64,000 bases of DNA, from assembly GCF_016907715.1 (NCBI RefSeq), contig NZ_JAFBCM010000001.1, positions 2,666,001 through 2,730,000 of the forward strand, in the 5' to 3' direction. This stretch comes from Tenggerimyces flavus (GTDB lineage Bacteria > Actinomycetota > Actinomycetes > Propionibacteriales > Actinopolymorphaceae). Positions 35,644 through 45,723 of the stretch are shown one piece after another (within the stretch, counting starts at the first letter, position 1; each line of letters opens with the position of its first letter). The notes under the pieces are model-generated. The model searched no databases, was not told where the DNA came from, and was given only the letters and a program-made list of their open reading frames with translations. A program made the position numbers and the translations under genes.

Positions 35644-36456
35644 CGCTCCCACGATCTCGCGCAGCGTCGCGAAGTCGTGCTCCAGCGGCAGCTGTTCCGC
35701 CGGGCTGTCCGCGTTCGTGTCGAGTACGACGTATTCCGCACCTAGCGCCGACAGCTCCGCGACATCGGCGAGGATCTGTCGCAGGCTCCCCATGCCGACC
35801 AGCCGATCCGACTCGATCAGGTCCACGGGCAGCAGCCGAGCCCGGATCCGCGGCACGAACGCCGGCATGGGCCGCCCCTGCCGCAACGCCTCAGCGCGTA
35901 CGGCAGGCAGGCCGACCTCCCGGATCCAACCGATCTGCTGGTTGATCGGGTGCCACGCGTCCCCGTACCCCACCGCCCGCCGGATCCCCGCCGGACTCGT
36001 CCCGCCCACCCACACAGGCACCCCGACAGGGCGCTCCGCGACGACAGTCTCGAGCCGCTCGTCGAGCAGCCGACCCCGCGACCGGAACGGCACACCGACC
36101 GCCGCGTACTCCTCCTCCGACCACCCCACGCCGGCGCCGAGCACGAACCGCCCGCCACTCAGAGAGTCGAGGTTCGCCAGAGACCGCAGCGTGAGCAACG
36201 GGTCGCGCAGAGGCAGAATAGCCACCGACGTGACGAACCGCAGCGACGAAGTGAGCCCCGCGAGCCACGTACTGACCGTGAACGGGTCGTAGAACGGCTC
36301 CGGGTAGAGAGCAGCCACCTCGGGCGTCAGCGCCACGTGGTCGGAGATGGTCGCCACCGCGAAGCCGTGGTCCTCCGCGAACGTGGCCCAGGACCGGAAG
36401 GCCTCCGGCGACGCGGCCGGCCCGAAGTTCCGGATGTTCAGTCCGAGCTTCGTCAC
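35629..36456 (-). CDS. LLM class (F420/FMN-type) oxidoreductase
   Basis: A 275-residue TIM-barrel protein of the luciferase-like monooxygenase superfamily. Blocks: [36 protein letters not shown] and [20 protein letters not shown], as in actinobacterial F420-dependent enzymes. The substrate is unknown. It overlaps the deaminase gene by 4 nt and shares its direction. Confidence 0.87.
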   Translation of the reverse strand: MTKLGLNIRNFGPAASPEAFRSWATFAEDHGFAVATISDHVALTPEVAALYPEPFYDPFTVSTWLAGLTSSLRFVTSVAILPLRDPLLTLRSLANLDSLSGGRFVLGAGVGWSEEEYAAVGVPFRSRGRLLDERLETVVAERPVGVPVWVGGTSPAGIRRAVGYGDAWHPINQQIGWIREVGLPAVRAEALRQGRPMPAFVPRIRARLLPVDLIESDRLVGMGSLRQILADVAELSALGAEYVVLDTNADSPAEQLPLEHDFATLREIVGALEPA

Positions 36457-36929
36457 GAATCACCCTTCCGTGCCACATATGCCAGGTATCGCTCGAACGG
36501 TTCCGCGGCCCGGTCGCTCGGCACGTACTCCAGCTGTTCCGGTGCCAACGCGCGCAGGGCCGACTGCATCTCTCCCGGCAGCGTGCCCAGATCGGGCGCC
36601 GGGTATCCCAGATCGGGCACGTACTCCTTCGGCGCCGCGTAGACGATCTTCGTCACGCCCGCCGAAGCGCAGACGGCGTGACAGATCGCGCACGGCTCGC
36701 AGCTCGACACGACGAGCGAGCCGGTGAGGTGGAGTACGCCGAGCGCAGCGCAGGCGTTCCGTACGGCCGCCACCTCGCCGTGCGCCGTCGGATCGGAGTC
36801 CCGCAAGGCCGTGTTGACGCCCGTCGCCACGACGGCTCCGTCCAGAACGACGACCGCGCCGAACGGGAGCTGCCCCTCGTCGGCGTTCGCTATCGCGAGG
36901 TCGACTGCCTGCTCGATCAGCTTGTTCAT
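36453..36929 (-). CDS. nucleoside/nucleobase deaminase (CMP/dCMP deaminase fold)
   Basis: A 158-residue zinc deaminase. Zinc ligands and the catalytic Glu are seen in TAHGEVAAVRNA (His, Glu) and SCEPCAICHAV (two Cys). Size and the C-terminal part with YLAYVARKG suit guanine or cytosine/nucleoside deaminases better than tRNA-editing TadA. The substrate is not decided by sequence. Co-transcribed with the LLM gene. Confidence 0.82.
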   Translation of the reverse strand: MNKLIEQAVDLAIANADEGQLPFGAVVVLDGAVVATGVNTALRDSDPTAHGEVAAVRNACAALGVLHLTGSLVVSSCEPCAICHAVCASAGVTKIVYAAPKEYVPDLGYPAPDLGTLPGEMQSALRALAPEQLEYVPSDRAAEPFERYLAYVARKGDS

Positions 36930-37029
36930 GCGAAGAACCTACTGACTTCCGGCAAGACCGATGAGTTTCGCCCACGCCCGCGGTCTCCATGGCATCGAAC
37001 TCAGCTAGAACGATGAGAAAGGCAAGCAG

Positions 37030-38703
37030 GTGAACGTTGTCAGCGCAGCACCCAAGGCGGGACGTCGGGAGTGGATCGGGCTCGCAGTGCTGGCCCTCCC
37101 GACCCTGCTGCTTTCCATAGACATGAGCGTCCTCTACCTCGCGCTTCCGCACCTCACCGTCGATCTCGGCGCGAGCAGCACCGAACAGCTGTGGATCATG
37201 GACATCTACGGCTTCATGATCGCCGGGTTCCTGGTCACGATGGGCACGCTCGGCGACCGGATCGGCCGGCGGAAGCTGCTCCTCATCGGCGGCGCGGCGT
37301 TCGGCGCGGCCTCCGTACTCGCCGCGTACTCGACCAGCCCGGAGATGCTGATCGCGACCCGCGCGCTGCTCGGGGTCGCCGGCGCGACGCTGATGCCGTC
37401 GACGTTGGCGTTGATCAGCAACATGTTCCGCGACCCGAAGCAGATGGGCTTCGCCATCTCGGTCTGGATCAGCTGCTTCATGGGCGGCATGACGGTCGGC
37501 CCGCTGGTCGGCGGCATCCTGCTCGAGAACTTCTGGTGGGGCTCGGCGTTCCTGCTCGGCGTCCCGGTGATGGTCGTGCTGCTCGCGGTGGGCCGGTTCC
37601 TGCTGCCGGAGTACAAGAGTCCCTCGGCTGGTCGTCTGGATCTCGCGAGTGTGGCGCTGTCCCTCGGCACGATCCTGCCGGTGGTGTACGGGCTGAAGGA
37701 GATCGCGAAGCAGGGTCTGGTGCTCTTCCCGGTCGTCGCGCTGGTCGCCGGTCTGCTGGTGGGTGTGGCGTTCGTACGCCGGCAGCAGCGGATCGAGAAC
37801 CCGATGATCGACCTGAAGCTGTTCACGAACCGTACGTTCGCCTCCGCGCTCGGCATCAACATGGTCACCGGCGTAGTGGCGGCGGGGACGTTCTTCCTGG
37901 TCAACCTGTACCTGCAGCTCGTCGCCGGCCTCTCGCCGCTCGAGGCGGGGCTCTGGCAGGTGCCGGGGACGCTGGCCATGGTCGGCAGCAACCTGCTCGC
38001 GCCGAAGCTGGCGCACCGGATCCGCCCCGCGTACCTCATCGGCGCCGGCCTCGCCGTCACCGCCGTCGGGCACCTGGTCGTGACGCAGGTGGATGCTTCG
38101 CACGGGCTGGTGCTGCTGGTGGTCGGCCTGACGATCGGCAACATCGGAGTCGGCCCGATGGTCGCGCTCGGCAACGCGCTGGTGATGTCCGCCGCGCCGC
38201 CGGAGCGGGCCGGCTCGGCCGCCTCGGTGTCGGAGACGAGCGCGGAGCTCGGCATCGCACTGGGAGTGGCGACGATCGGCAGCCTCGGGACGCTGGTGTA
38301 CCGGAGCGAGCTGACCGCGAACGTCGATCCGGCCATCCCCTCGGGCGTGGTGGAGGTGGCCCGCGAGGGCCTGGCCACCGCGGCGCAGGCGGCCCAGTCG
38401 CTGCCGACCGACGTGGCTTCGAGCCTGCTGACGACCGGACGTGAGGCGCTGACGACGGGCCTGACCACGGGCTTCACGATCTCGGCCATCGTCTTCGCCC
38501 TCCTGGCCGTCGCGGCGGTCCTGACCCTCCGCCACGTGAACGCCCACGACGCCGCCCACGACGCCGCCCACGACGCCGCCCACGACGCCGCCCACGGTGG
38601 TGGTGAGGTGGAGGAGCCGGAGCCGGTCCCAGCCCCCGCCGCGCGTACCGCGGTGGAGGACTGCGACGACTGCGAGGAGAAGGTCCTCGAGCCAGTCGGC
38701 TGA
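37030..38703 (+). CDS. MFS multidrug transporter (14-helix type) with His-rich tail
   Basis: A 557-residue drug:H+ antiporter of the EmrB/QacA type. Motif A is GDRIGRRKLLLIGG; motif D1 is LPTLLLSIDMSVLYLALPHL; motif C-like GGMTVGPLVGGILLE follows. About 14 helices. The C-terminus carries five HDAA/HGGG-type repeats (HDAAHDAAHDAAHDAAHG), encoded by four near-identical 12-bp units, then an acidic tail with a Cys pair (EDCDDCEE). GTG 37030 has GAAAGG upstream. The tail could bind a metal; this is inference. Confidence 0.88.
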   Translation: MNVVSAAPKAGRREWIGLAVLALPTLLLSIDMSVLYLALPHLTVDLGASSTEQLWIMDIYGFMIAGFLVTMGTLGDRIGRRKLLLIGGAAFGAASVLAAYSTSPEMLIATRALLGVAGATLMPSTLALISNMFRDPKQMGFAISVWISCFMGGMTVGPLVGGILLENFWWGSAFLLGVPVMVVLLAVGRFLLPEYKSPSAGRLDLASVALSLGTILPVVYGLKEIAKQGLVLFPVVALVAGLLVGVAFVRRQQRIENPMIDLKLFTNRTFASALGINMVTGVVAAGTFFLVNLYLQLVAGLSPLEAGLWQVPGTLAMVGSNLLAPKLAHRIRPAYLIGAGLAVTAVGHLVVTQVDASHGLVLLVVGLTIGNIGVGPMVALGNALVMSAAPPERAGSAASVSETSAELGIALGVATIGSLGTLVYRSELTANVDPAIPSGVVEVAREGLATAAQAAQSLPTDVASSLLTTGREALTTGLTTGFTISAIVFALLAVAAVLTLRHVNAHDAAHDAAHDAAHDAAHGGGEVEEPEPVPAPAARTAVEDCDDCEEKVLEPVG

Positions 38704-38716
38704 CACCGGCTCGTAC

Positions 38717-38752
38717 CGAGAGGGGCGCTCCCACCAGGGGGTGCCCCTCTCG
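38717..38752 (+). terminator. terminator-like hairpin after the MFS gene
   Basis: CGAGAGGGGC (38717-38726) pairs with GCCCCTCTCG (38743-38752); inner bases CTCCC/GGGGG extend the stem to about 16 pairs with an ACCA loop. Confidence 0.6.
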
Positions 38753-38770
38753 CCGCGTCCCGCAACCTGG

Positions 38771-38820
38771 GAGTTGTTGGAGAGATGTCGGCCAAGAACC
38801 CGACATCTGTCCAACAACTC
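38771..38820. repeat. second inverted repeat upstream of the amylopullulanase gene
   Basis: GAGTTGTTGGA (38771-38781) pairs with TCCAACAACTC (38810-38820), and GATGTCGG (38784-38791) with CCGACATC (38800-38807), leaving a 2-nt internal loop and an 8-nt loop. It lies 114 nt before the next start; terminator or leader structure. Confidence 0.5.
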
Positions 38821-38933
38821 GCGGGTGGGTGCGGTGGTGGGTGGTACGTGTGGCCGCTTGGCGCAATCGGGTCCGACACTCGCGTTCCCTCTGACAGGAT
38901 CGGCGGCACCGTCACTTGCTCGCGGAGGTGCCC

Positions 38934-41900
38934 GTGCGTCGCCTGCGGTTGGCCTTGGTTGTCGTCTTTGCCCTGCTTGCCTCTCTTGTCGCGATAGTGC
39001 CCGTCGCGCAAGCGGCCGAGCCCAGCAACGAGGAGCTCGCGCAGGATTCGCTTCGCGTCGATCTCACCAGAGAGCGCTTCTACTTCGTCATGGCCGACCG
39101 GTTCGCCAACGGCAGCGCGGCGAACGACAACGGCGGTCTCACGGGGAGCAGGCTCGAGACCGGGTTCGATCCCACCGACAAGGGCTTCTACCACGGTGGC
39201 GACCTCGCCGGGCTGATCGACAACCTCGACTACATCAAAGGTCTCGGCAGCACCGCCATCTGGATGACCCCGAGCTTCAAGAACCGCCCCGTCCAGGGCA
39301 CAGGCGCCAATGCGAGTGCCGGCTACCACGGCTACTGGATCACCGACTTCACCCAGATCGACCCGCACCTCGGCACCAACGACGACCTCAAGGACCTCAT
39401 CGACAAGGCCCACGCCAAGGGCATGAAGGTCTTCTTCGACATCATCACCAACCACACCGCCGACGTCATCGACTACGCGGAGAAGCTGTACGGCTACCGC
39501 AACAAGGCCGCCTACCCGTACCTCGACGCCCAGGGAAGGCCGTTCGACGACAGCCAGCACGCCGGCCAGCAAGACTTTCCGGCGGTCGACAACGACTCGT
39601 TCCCCTACACGCCAACCTTCCCCACCACGCAAGACGAAACGGTCAAAACGCCCGCCTGGTTGAACGATCGCACGATGTACCACAACCGCGGCGACTCGAC
39701 GTTCGCCGGCGAGTCCGCGGAGTACGGCGACTTCTTCGGGCTCGACGACCTCTGGACCGAACGCTCCGAGGTCGTCAAGGGACTGACCGACGTCTACAAG
39801 ACCTGGGTCGAGGACGCCGGCATCGACGGGTTCCGCATCGACACCGTGAAGCACGTCAACATGGAGTTCTGGCAGAAGTTCGCTCCCGAGGTCAAGGGGT
39901 TCGCGGCCCAGAAGGGCAACGAGGACTTCTTCATGTTCGGCGAGATCTTCGACGGCAACCCCGAGTTCGTCTCGCGCTACACCACAGAGGGAAAGCTCCA
40001 AGCGGCGTTGGACTTCCCATTCCAGGGCGCCGCGCGCACGTTCGCCTCGCAAGGCGGAACAGCAACAAGCCTGAGAGATCTGTTCGCGAACGACGACTAT
40101 TACACCGACGCCGACTCCAACGTCTACTCCTCGCCGACGTTCCTCGGCAACCACGACATGGGCCGCATCGGCGCGTTCATCAAGCAGGACAACCCCGGAG
40201 CGACAGACGAAGAGCTGCTCGCCCGCGACAAGCTCGCGCACGCGCTGCTGTTCCTGGCACGAGGTCAGCCTGTCATCTACTACGGCGACGAGCAGGGCTT
40301 CACCGGCCCTGGCGGCGACAAGGACGCGCGGCAGACGATGTTCGCGAGCCAGACCGCCGACTACCTCGACGACGACCTGATCGGTACGACGGCGACCCAC
40401 GCGCAGGACAACTTCGACAAGAATCACCCGCTGTACAAGGCGATCGCCGAGCTATCGACCCTCACAACCGAGCACCCGGCCCTCCGCGACGGCGCGCAGA
40501 TCCACCGGCTGGCGAGCGACGGGCCGGGCGTGTACGCGTTCAGCCGCATCAACAAGGCCTTCCCGCAGGAGTACGTCGTCGCGCTGAACAACAGCGAGAC
40601 CGCGCAGACCGTACGCATCCCGACCTACTCCGCCGGCATGGTGTTCCGTCAGCTCTGGGCCAGCGGCACCGCCACGAGGCGCGCGGACTCCGCGGCGGAC
40701 AAGACGATCGAGGTCCTCGTCCCGCCCCTCGGCGGCGTCGTCCTCCAGGCGCGAACGACAAGTACACCCGAGGCGACCGGTCCGAGCATCGCGCTCACCG
40801 TTCCCGACCAGGTCGCCGGCCGCGCGGAGATCGCCGCGAACGTCACCCCGACCGGCTTCGCGCAGGTCACCTTCGCCGCCAAGGTCGGCGACCAGGACTG
40901 GGCAGTGCTCGGCACGGACGACAACGCGCCGTACCGCATCTTCCACGACACCACGGGAATCCCCGCCGGCACGGCCATTCAGTACAAGGCCGTCGTCAAG
41001 GACTCGGCCAACCGGCTGGCGGCCGCGACCGGCAACGCCACCAAGGCGCCCGAGCCGCCCGACGGCGGTGGCGAGGTCCAGCGCGACTACCTCGTCGTGC
41101 ATTACGACCGCGCTGACGGCAACTACGACGGCTGGGGTCTGCACGCCTGGGGTGACATCGAGGGCGAGGTGCAGTGGGGCGAGCCGCTGCCGTTCGCCGG
41201 CGAGGACACGTACGGCCGGTTCGCCTGGGTGAAGCTCAACCCCGGCGCGAGCAACGTCGGGTTCATCGCGCACAAGGGTGACGAGAAGGACTGCGATACC
41301 GACCGTTTCGCCAACCCCGCAAGGAATGGCGAGATCTGGATCAAGAGCGGCACGTGCGAGGTCTTCACCTCCCAAGCCGCTGCCCAGGGCTACACGACCG
41401 TGCGCTACAACCGGCCGGACGGCGACTACACCGGCTGGGGCCTGCACCTGTGGGGCGACGCGCTCGCACCGGAGACGCGCACGACCTGGGAGGCGCCGCG
41501 CCAGCCGGACGGCACCGACCAGTTCGGCCCGTACTGGAACGTGCCGGTCGTCGCCGCGGATGCACAGATGGGCTTCATCATCCACAAGGGCGACGAGAAG
41601 GATCCCGGACCCGACCAGTTCCTTACCCCGGCGAGCACGCCGAACGCGTGGATCGCGTCGGGACAGAACGCCATTCACGAGACGAGGGCGGCTGCGGAGA
41701 ACGTCGCGATCCTGCACTACCGCCGCGACGACAACGCGTACGCCGGTTGGGGTCTGCACGTCTGGACCGGCGCCGCCAACCCGACCGAGTGGGCGACGCC
41801 GCTGCAGCCGGCGGGCACCGACGCGTACGGCGTGTACTTCCGGGTGCCGCTGGCGGAGGGCGCGACCAGCCTGTCGTACATCGTGCACAAGGGCGACGAG

Positions 41901-44648
41901 AAGGACCTGCCCGCCGACCAGTCGCTCGACCTCGTCAGCGTCGGGCACGAGGTGTGGATGCTGAACGGGCGCGAGGGCTATCTCCTGCCGATGCCCGCGG
42001 GATCGGGGGTCGACGCCGATCTCACCAAGTCCAAGGCGCAGTGGCTCGACCGGGACACGGTCGTCTGGGACGTCGAGCCCTCCCCGGGACTGACGTACGC
42101 GCTGGTGACCTCGGCTGACGGCGATCTGAAGGTCGAGGACGGCGAGATCTCCGTGGGTACGTGGCTCCGGCTCGTCCCTGGTGGCCTCACCGATGCCCAG
42201 AAGGCGAAGTGGCCGCACCTCGCCGGGCTGGCGGCCTTCCACGTCGACCCGCGCGACAAGGAACGCGTCGACACCGCCCTGCGCGGTCAGGTCGTCGCGA
42301 TCGAACGCGGCGGCCTGGGGCTCCGCGCCGCGACCGGCGTCCAGCTCGCGGGTGTGCTGGACGACGTCTACGGCAACGCGGCGGCGGCGGCGAAGCTCGG
42401 CCCGCAGTGGGCCGGGGGAGTGCCGACGCTGTCGGTGTGGGCGCCGTCCGCGCAGGAGGTCGCGCTCGAGCGGTACGAATCCTCAACGGACACGGAGCCT
42501 TCGCTCGTCCCGATGGCACGCGACAACGCCACCGGCGTGTGGACTGTGCGCGGCGAAGGGGGCTGGCGCGGCTCGTACTACAAGTTCCGCGTCAAGGTCT
42601 GGCAGCCGTCCGTCCAGCAGGTCGTGACGAACTCGGTGACCGACCCGTACTCGGTGTCGCTCGCCGCGAACAGCACGCTCAGCCAGCTGGTCGACCTCAC
42701 CGACGCGGCGCTCGCGCCGGCGAAGTGGAACAAGCTGAGCAAGCCGAAGGCGGTCCAGAAGGTCGAGGAGTCGTCGATCTACGAGCTGCACGTGCGGGAC
42801 TTCTCCGCCAGCGACCCGACCGTGCCGGCAGCACATCGTGGTGGGTACCTCGCGTTCACCGACAAGAACTCCAAGAACATGCGGCACCTGCGCGACCTGG
42901 CGACCGCCGGCATGACGTACGTGCATCTGCTGCCCGTGTTCGACATCGCGTCGATCCCGGAGCTCAAGTCCGACCAGCAGCAGCCGGCCTGCGATCTGCC
43001 CTCCCTGCCTGCCGATTCCGACCAGCAGCAGGCTTGTGTCGGCGCGGTCGCGAACTCGGACGGGTTCAACTGGGGCTACGACCCGTACCACTACACGACG
43101 CCCGAGGGCTCCTATGCGTCGAACCCGGACGGATCCACGCGGGTCAAGGAGTTCCGCCAGATGGTGGAGGGTTTGAACGGCGCCGGCCTGCGCGTGGTGA
43201 TGGACGTGGTCTACAACCACACGCCGTCGTCCGGGCAGGCGCCGACGTCGGTGCTCGACAAGATCGTGCCCGGTTACTACCAACGCCTGATGGACGACGG
43301 CACGGTCGCGACGTCGACGTGCTGCGCGAACACCGCGCCGGAGAACGCGATGATGGGCAAGCTCGTCGTCGACTCGATCGTCACGTGGGCGAAGGACTAC
43401 AAGGTCGACGGCTTCCGCTTCGACCTGATGGGTCACCACCCGAAGTCGAACATGCTGGCCGTACGTTCGGCTCTCGATGCGCTGACGGTCGCGAAGGACG
43501 GCGTGGACGGGAAGAAGATCCTGGTGTACGGCGAGGGCTGGAACTTCGGCGAGGTCGCCAACGACGCGCGCTTTGTCCAAGCCACACAGGGGAACCTGGC
43601 GGGGACGGGCATCGGAACGTTCAACGACCGGCTCCGCGACGCGGTGCGCGGTGGCGGCCCGTTCGACGAGAACCCGCGGGTGCAGGGCTTCGGCAGCGGC
43701 CTGTTCACCGACCCGAACGGCGACGCGGTCAACGGGACGCCGGAGCAGCAGCGGGCTCGGCTGCTGCATCTGCAGGACCTCGTCAAGGTGGGCTTGACAG
43801 GCAACCTGAAGGACTACTCGTTCACCTCCTCGTCGGGTGCCGTCGTGAAGGGCAGCGACGTCGACTACAACGGCGCGCCGGCTGGCTACACGGCCGACCC
43901 GCAGGAGTCGATCACGTACGTGGACGCGCACGACAACGAGACGTTGTTCGACGCGCTGACGTACAAGCTGCCGACGTCGATGACGATGGCCGATCGCGTA
44001 CGGATGCAGACCCTGTCGCTGGCGACGACGTCGCTCTCGCAGGGTGTGGCGTTCGTCCATGCGGGTAGCGAGAAACTGCGGTCGAAGTCGCTGGATCGCA
44101 ACTCGTACAACTCCGGCGACTGGTTCAACCGCTACCTGGTCGACTGCAAGGCGGGCAACGGGTTCGGCGCTGGACTGCCGCCGGCGGCGGACAACTCGAG
44201 CAAGTGGGACTACGCGCGCCCGCTGCTCGCGAACCCGGCGCTGCGGCCGGACTGCAAGGCGATCGAGGACACCTGGGAGCGGTACGAGGAGTTCCTCGAC
44301 ATCCGTACGTCGACGCCGCTCTTCCAGCTCGGCTCGCTGTCCGCCGTGCAGCAACGGATGTCGTTCCCACTGTCGGGCGCGTCCGAGGCGCCGGGCGTGG
44401 TGACGATGACGCTGTCCGACAAGGTCGGGCCGGACCTCGACCCGCGGGCGGAGTCGGTGATCGTGGTATTCAATGCGAGCGCGTCGGCCGTGCAGCAGAC
44501 GCTACCGTCGTTGAAGAACGCGAAGGTCGAACTGCACCGGGCGCAGCTGCGCAGCAACGACCAAGTGGTGAAGAAGGCCTCGTTCAACCGCCAGACCGGG
44601 ACGCTGTCCGTTCCGGCCCGGACGGTCGCCGTCTTCGTCGAACGCTGA
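38934..44648 (+). CDS. secreted amylopullulanase, two GH13 domains
   Basis: A 1904-residue exported enzyme. Signal peptide: MRRLRLALVVVFALLASLVA, cut near AQA-AEP. Residues 40-610 form an alpha-amylase GH13 domain (nucleophile Asp in GFRIDT near 299, Glu in MFGEIFDG near 336, NHD near 407). A sandwich domain follows, then three starch-binding PUD/CBM41 modules (from about 719, 821 and 925, each with YxGWGLH), a CBM48 (about 1166) and a pullulanase GH13 (FNWGYDP near 1379, Asp in GFRFDLMGHH, Glu in YGEGWNFGE, AHDNETLFD). It should cut both alpha-1,4 and alpha-1,6 bonds of starch or glycogen. GGAGG 6 nt before GTG 38934 fixes the start. Confidence 0.92.
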   Translation: MRRLRLALVVVFALLASLVAIVPVAQAAEPSNEELAQDSLRVDLTRERFYFVMADRFANGSAANDNGGLTGSRLETGFDPTDKGFYHGGDLAGLIDNLDYIKGLGSTAIWMTPSFKNRPVQGTGANASAGYHGYWITDFTQIDPHLGTNDDLKDLIDKAHAKGMKVFFDIITNHTADVIDYAEKLYGYRNKAAYPYLDAQGRPFDDSQHAGQQDFPAVDNDSFPYTPTFPTTQDETVKTPAWLNDRTMYHNRGDSTFAGESAEYGDFFGLDDLWTERSEVVKGLTDVYKTWVEDAGIDGFRIDTVKHVNMEFWQKFAPEVKGFAAQKGNEDFFMFGEIFDGNPEFVSRYTTEGKLQAALDFPFQGAARTFASQGGTATSLRDLFANDDYYTDADSNVYSSPTFLGNHDMGRIGAFIKQDNPGATDEELLARDKLAHALLFLARGQPVIYYGDEQGFTGPGGDKDARQTMFASQTADYLDDDLIGTTATHAQDNFDKNHPLYKAIAELSTLTTEHPALRDGAQIHRLASDGPGVYAFSRINKAFPQEYVVALNNSETAQTVRIPTYSAGMVFRQLWASGTATRRADSAADKTIEVLVPPLGGVVLQARTTSTPEATGPSIALTVPDQVAGRAEIAANVTPTGFAQVTFAAKVGDQDWAVLGTDDNAPYRIFHDTTGIPAGTAIQYKAVVKDSANRLAAATGNATKAPEPPDGGGEVQRDYLVVHYDRADGNYDGWGLHAWGDIEGEVQWGEPLPFAGEDTYGRFAWVKLNPGASNVGFIAHKGDEKDCDTDRFANPARNGEIWIKSGTCEVFTSQAAAQGYTTVRYNRPDGDYTGWGLHLWGDALAPETRTTWEAPRQPDGTDQFGPYWNVPVVAADAQMGFIIHKGDEKDPGPDQFLTPASTPNAWIASGQNAIHETRAAAENVAILHYRRDDNAYAGWGLHVWTGAANPTEWATPLQPAGTDAYGVYFRVPLAEGATSLSYIVHKGDEKDLPADQSLDLVSVGHEVWMLNGREGYLLPMPAGSGVDADLTKSKAQWLDRDTVVWDVEPSPGLTYALVTSADGDLKVEDGEISVGTWLRLVPGGLTDAQKAKWPHLAGLAAFHVDPRDKERVDTALRGQVVAIERGGLGLRAATGVQLAGVLDDVYGNAAAAAKLGPQWAGGVPTLSVWAPSAQEVALERYESSTDTEPSLVPMARDNATGVWTVRGEGGWRGSYYKFRVKVWQPSVQQVVTNSVTDPYSVSLAANSTLSQLVDLTDAALAPAKWNKLSKPKAVQKVEESSIYELHVRDFSASDPTVPAAHRGGYLAFTDKNSKNMRHLRDLATAGMTYVHLLPVFDIASIPELKSDQQQPACDLPSLPADSDQQQACVGAVANSDGFNWGYDPYHYTTPEGSYASNPDGSTRVKEFRQMVEGLNGAGLRVVMDVVYNHTPSSGQAPTSVLDKIVPGYYQRLMDDGTVATSTCCANTAPENAMMGKLVVDSIVTWAKDYKVDGFRFDLMGHHPKSNMLAVRSALDALTVAKDGVDGKKILVYGEGWNFGEVANDARFVQATQGNLAGTGIGTFNDRLRDAVRGGGPFDENPRVQGFGSGLFTDPNGDAVNGTPEQQRARLLHLQDLVKVGLTGNLKDYSFTSSSGAVVKGSDVDYNGAPAGYTADPQESITYVDAHDNETLFDALTYKLPTSMTMADRVRMQTLSLATTSLSQGVAFVHAGSEKLRSKSLDRNSYNSGDWFNRYLVDCKAGNGFGAGLPPAADNSSKWDYARPLLANPALRPDCKAIEDTWERYEEFLDIRTSTPLFQLGSLSAVQQRMSFPLSGASEAPGVVTMTLSDKVGPDLDPRAESVIVVFNASASAVQQTLPSLKNAKVELHRAQLRSNDQVVKKASFNRQTGTLSVPARTVAVFVER

Positions 44649-44665
44649 GCACCCCGCGCCGGTTT

Positions 44666-44716
44666 GAATGAAGGGCACCTTCATACGAACCTATTGAATG
44701 AAGGTGCCCTTCATAC
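44666..44716. repeat. family A palindromic element, copy 2
   Basis: Arms at 44666-44686 and 44696-44716 joined by GAACCTATT, the reverse complement of the linker in copy 1, so this copy is inverted. Arms end in CATAC in place of CATTC, weakening the outer pairs. It starts 18 nt after the amylopullulanase stop. Confidence 0.85.
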
Positions 44717-44761
44717 AAACGTGGCGGGGCAGCTCGGCCGCCAGCGGAGGGGAGTGCGTTT

Positions 44762-44812
44762 GGATGAAGGGCACCTTCATCCAAACCTATTGGATGAAGG
44801 TGCCCTTCATCC
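44762..44812. repeat. family A palindromic element, copy 3
   Basis: Arms GGATGAAGG-N3-CCTTCATCC at 44762-44782 and 44792-44812, joined by AAACCTATT. The change of GAATG to GGATG is matched by CATTC to CATCC in every arm, so pairing is kept; this supports a folded RNA or cruciform as the working form. Confidence 0.85.
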
Positions 44813-45040
44813 AAGCAGCGGGAGTGGTGGCGAAGGGGATGGGGCGCGGCGAGAGTTGGCGCGAGCTGGTCGACGGGGAGTGATGGCGCGGGCGAGCTGA
44901 TCTGGAGTCGATCAGGCGCCACGTCGATCTCGTCCATGCGCCTTTCCGGTCGCGGCGGAGCTAGTCAAGGGTCGAAGATCGCGAAGCGACGCCGCCCCGT
45001 CTGCGAAGCCGCCGCGGCGCCCTTTACTCGCTCCGCCGCG

Positions 45041-45700
45041 ACCGGACACTGGCGGACGAGATGACGAGGCGGAGCACCCACTCCCGGGGAGCGCACGCCA
45101 GAACCCCACGACCTGGACAGCTCGATCGCTCCGAGACAGCGCGCGGGAAGAGGACGGCAGCTGAACCACAGGGGAGCGACGCCGACCGGACACTGGCGGA
45201 CGAGATGACGAGGCGGAGCACCCACTCCCGGGGAGCGCACGCCAGAACCCCACGACCTGGACAGCTCGATCGCTCCGAGACAGCGCGCGGGAAGAGGACG
45301 GCAGCTGATCCACAGGGGAGCGACGCCGACCGGACACTGGCGGACGAGATGACGAGGCGGAGCACCCACTCCCGGGGAGCGCACGCCAGAACCCCACGAC
45401 CTGGACAGCTCGATCGCTCCGAGACAGCGCGCGGGAAGAGGACGGCAGCTGATCCACGGGAAGCGACGCCGACCGGACACTGGCGGACGAGATGACGAGG
45501 CGGAGCACCCACTCCCGGAGAGCGCACGCCAGAACCCCACGACCCGGACAGCTCGATCGCTCCAAGACAGCGGTCGGGAGGGGACGGCAGCTGAACTACA
45601 GAGGAGCGAGGCCGACCGGACAATGAGGGACGAACCCCGCGACCCGGAGAGCTAGCTCGCTCCAAGACAGCATCTCCAGAGAGGACGGCAGCGGAACCAC
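45041..45700. repeat. 143/144-bp tandem repeat array
   Basis: The mark ACCGGACACTGGCGGAC recurs at 45041, 45185, 45329 and 45472, with a diverged copy at 45615, giving periods of 144, 144, 143 and 143. The first units are almost identical; the last decays after about 90 bp. Because 144 is divisible by three, long frames stay open on both strands, but they have no recognisable protein or clear ribosome site. The array fills the gap between the amylopullulanase gene and the rplM promoter. Confidence 0.85.
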
Positions 45701-45723
45701 GGAGAGCCCGCCAAGCCCCCACT

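Noticed and set aside
37206-40427. A 1073-codon open frame on the reverse strand, and similar long antisense frames such as 15597-18590 (+).
   Set aside because: They lie opposite genes with clear domains and have the low-complexity Arg/Ala/Gly content expected of shadow frames in high-GC DNA.
44965-45540. Repeated reading frames through the tandem array on both strands.
   Set aside because: They arise because the 144-bp unit is divisible by three. No ribosome site, signal or known domain is present.
45041-45700. CRISPR array.
   Set aside because: The 143/144-bp units follow each other without unique spacers, and no cas genes are in the window.
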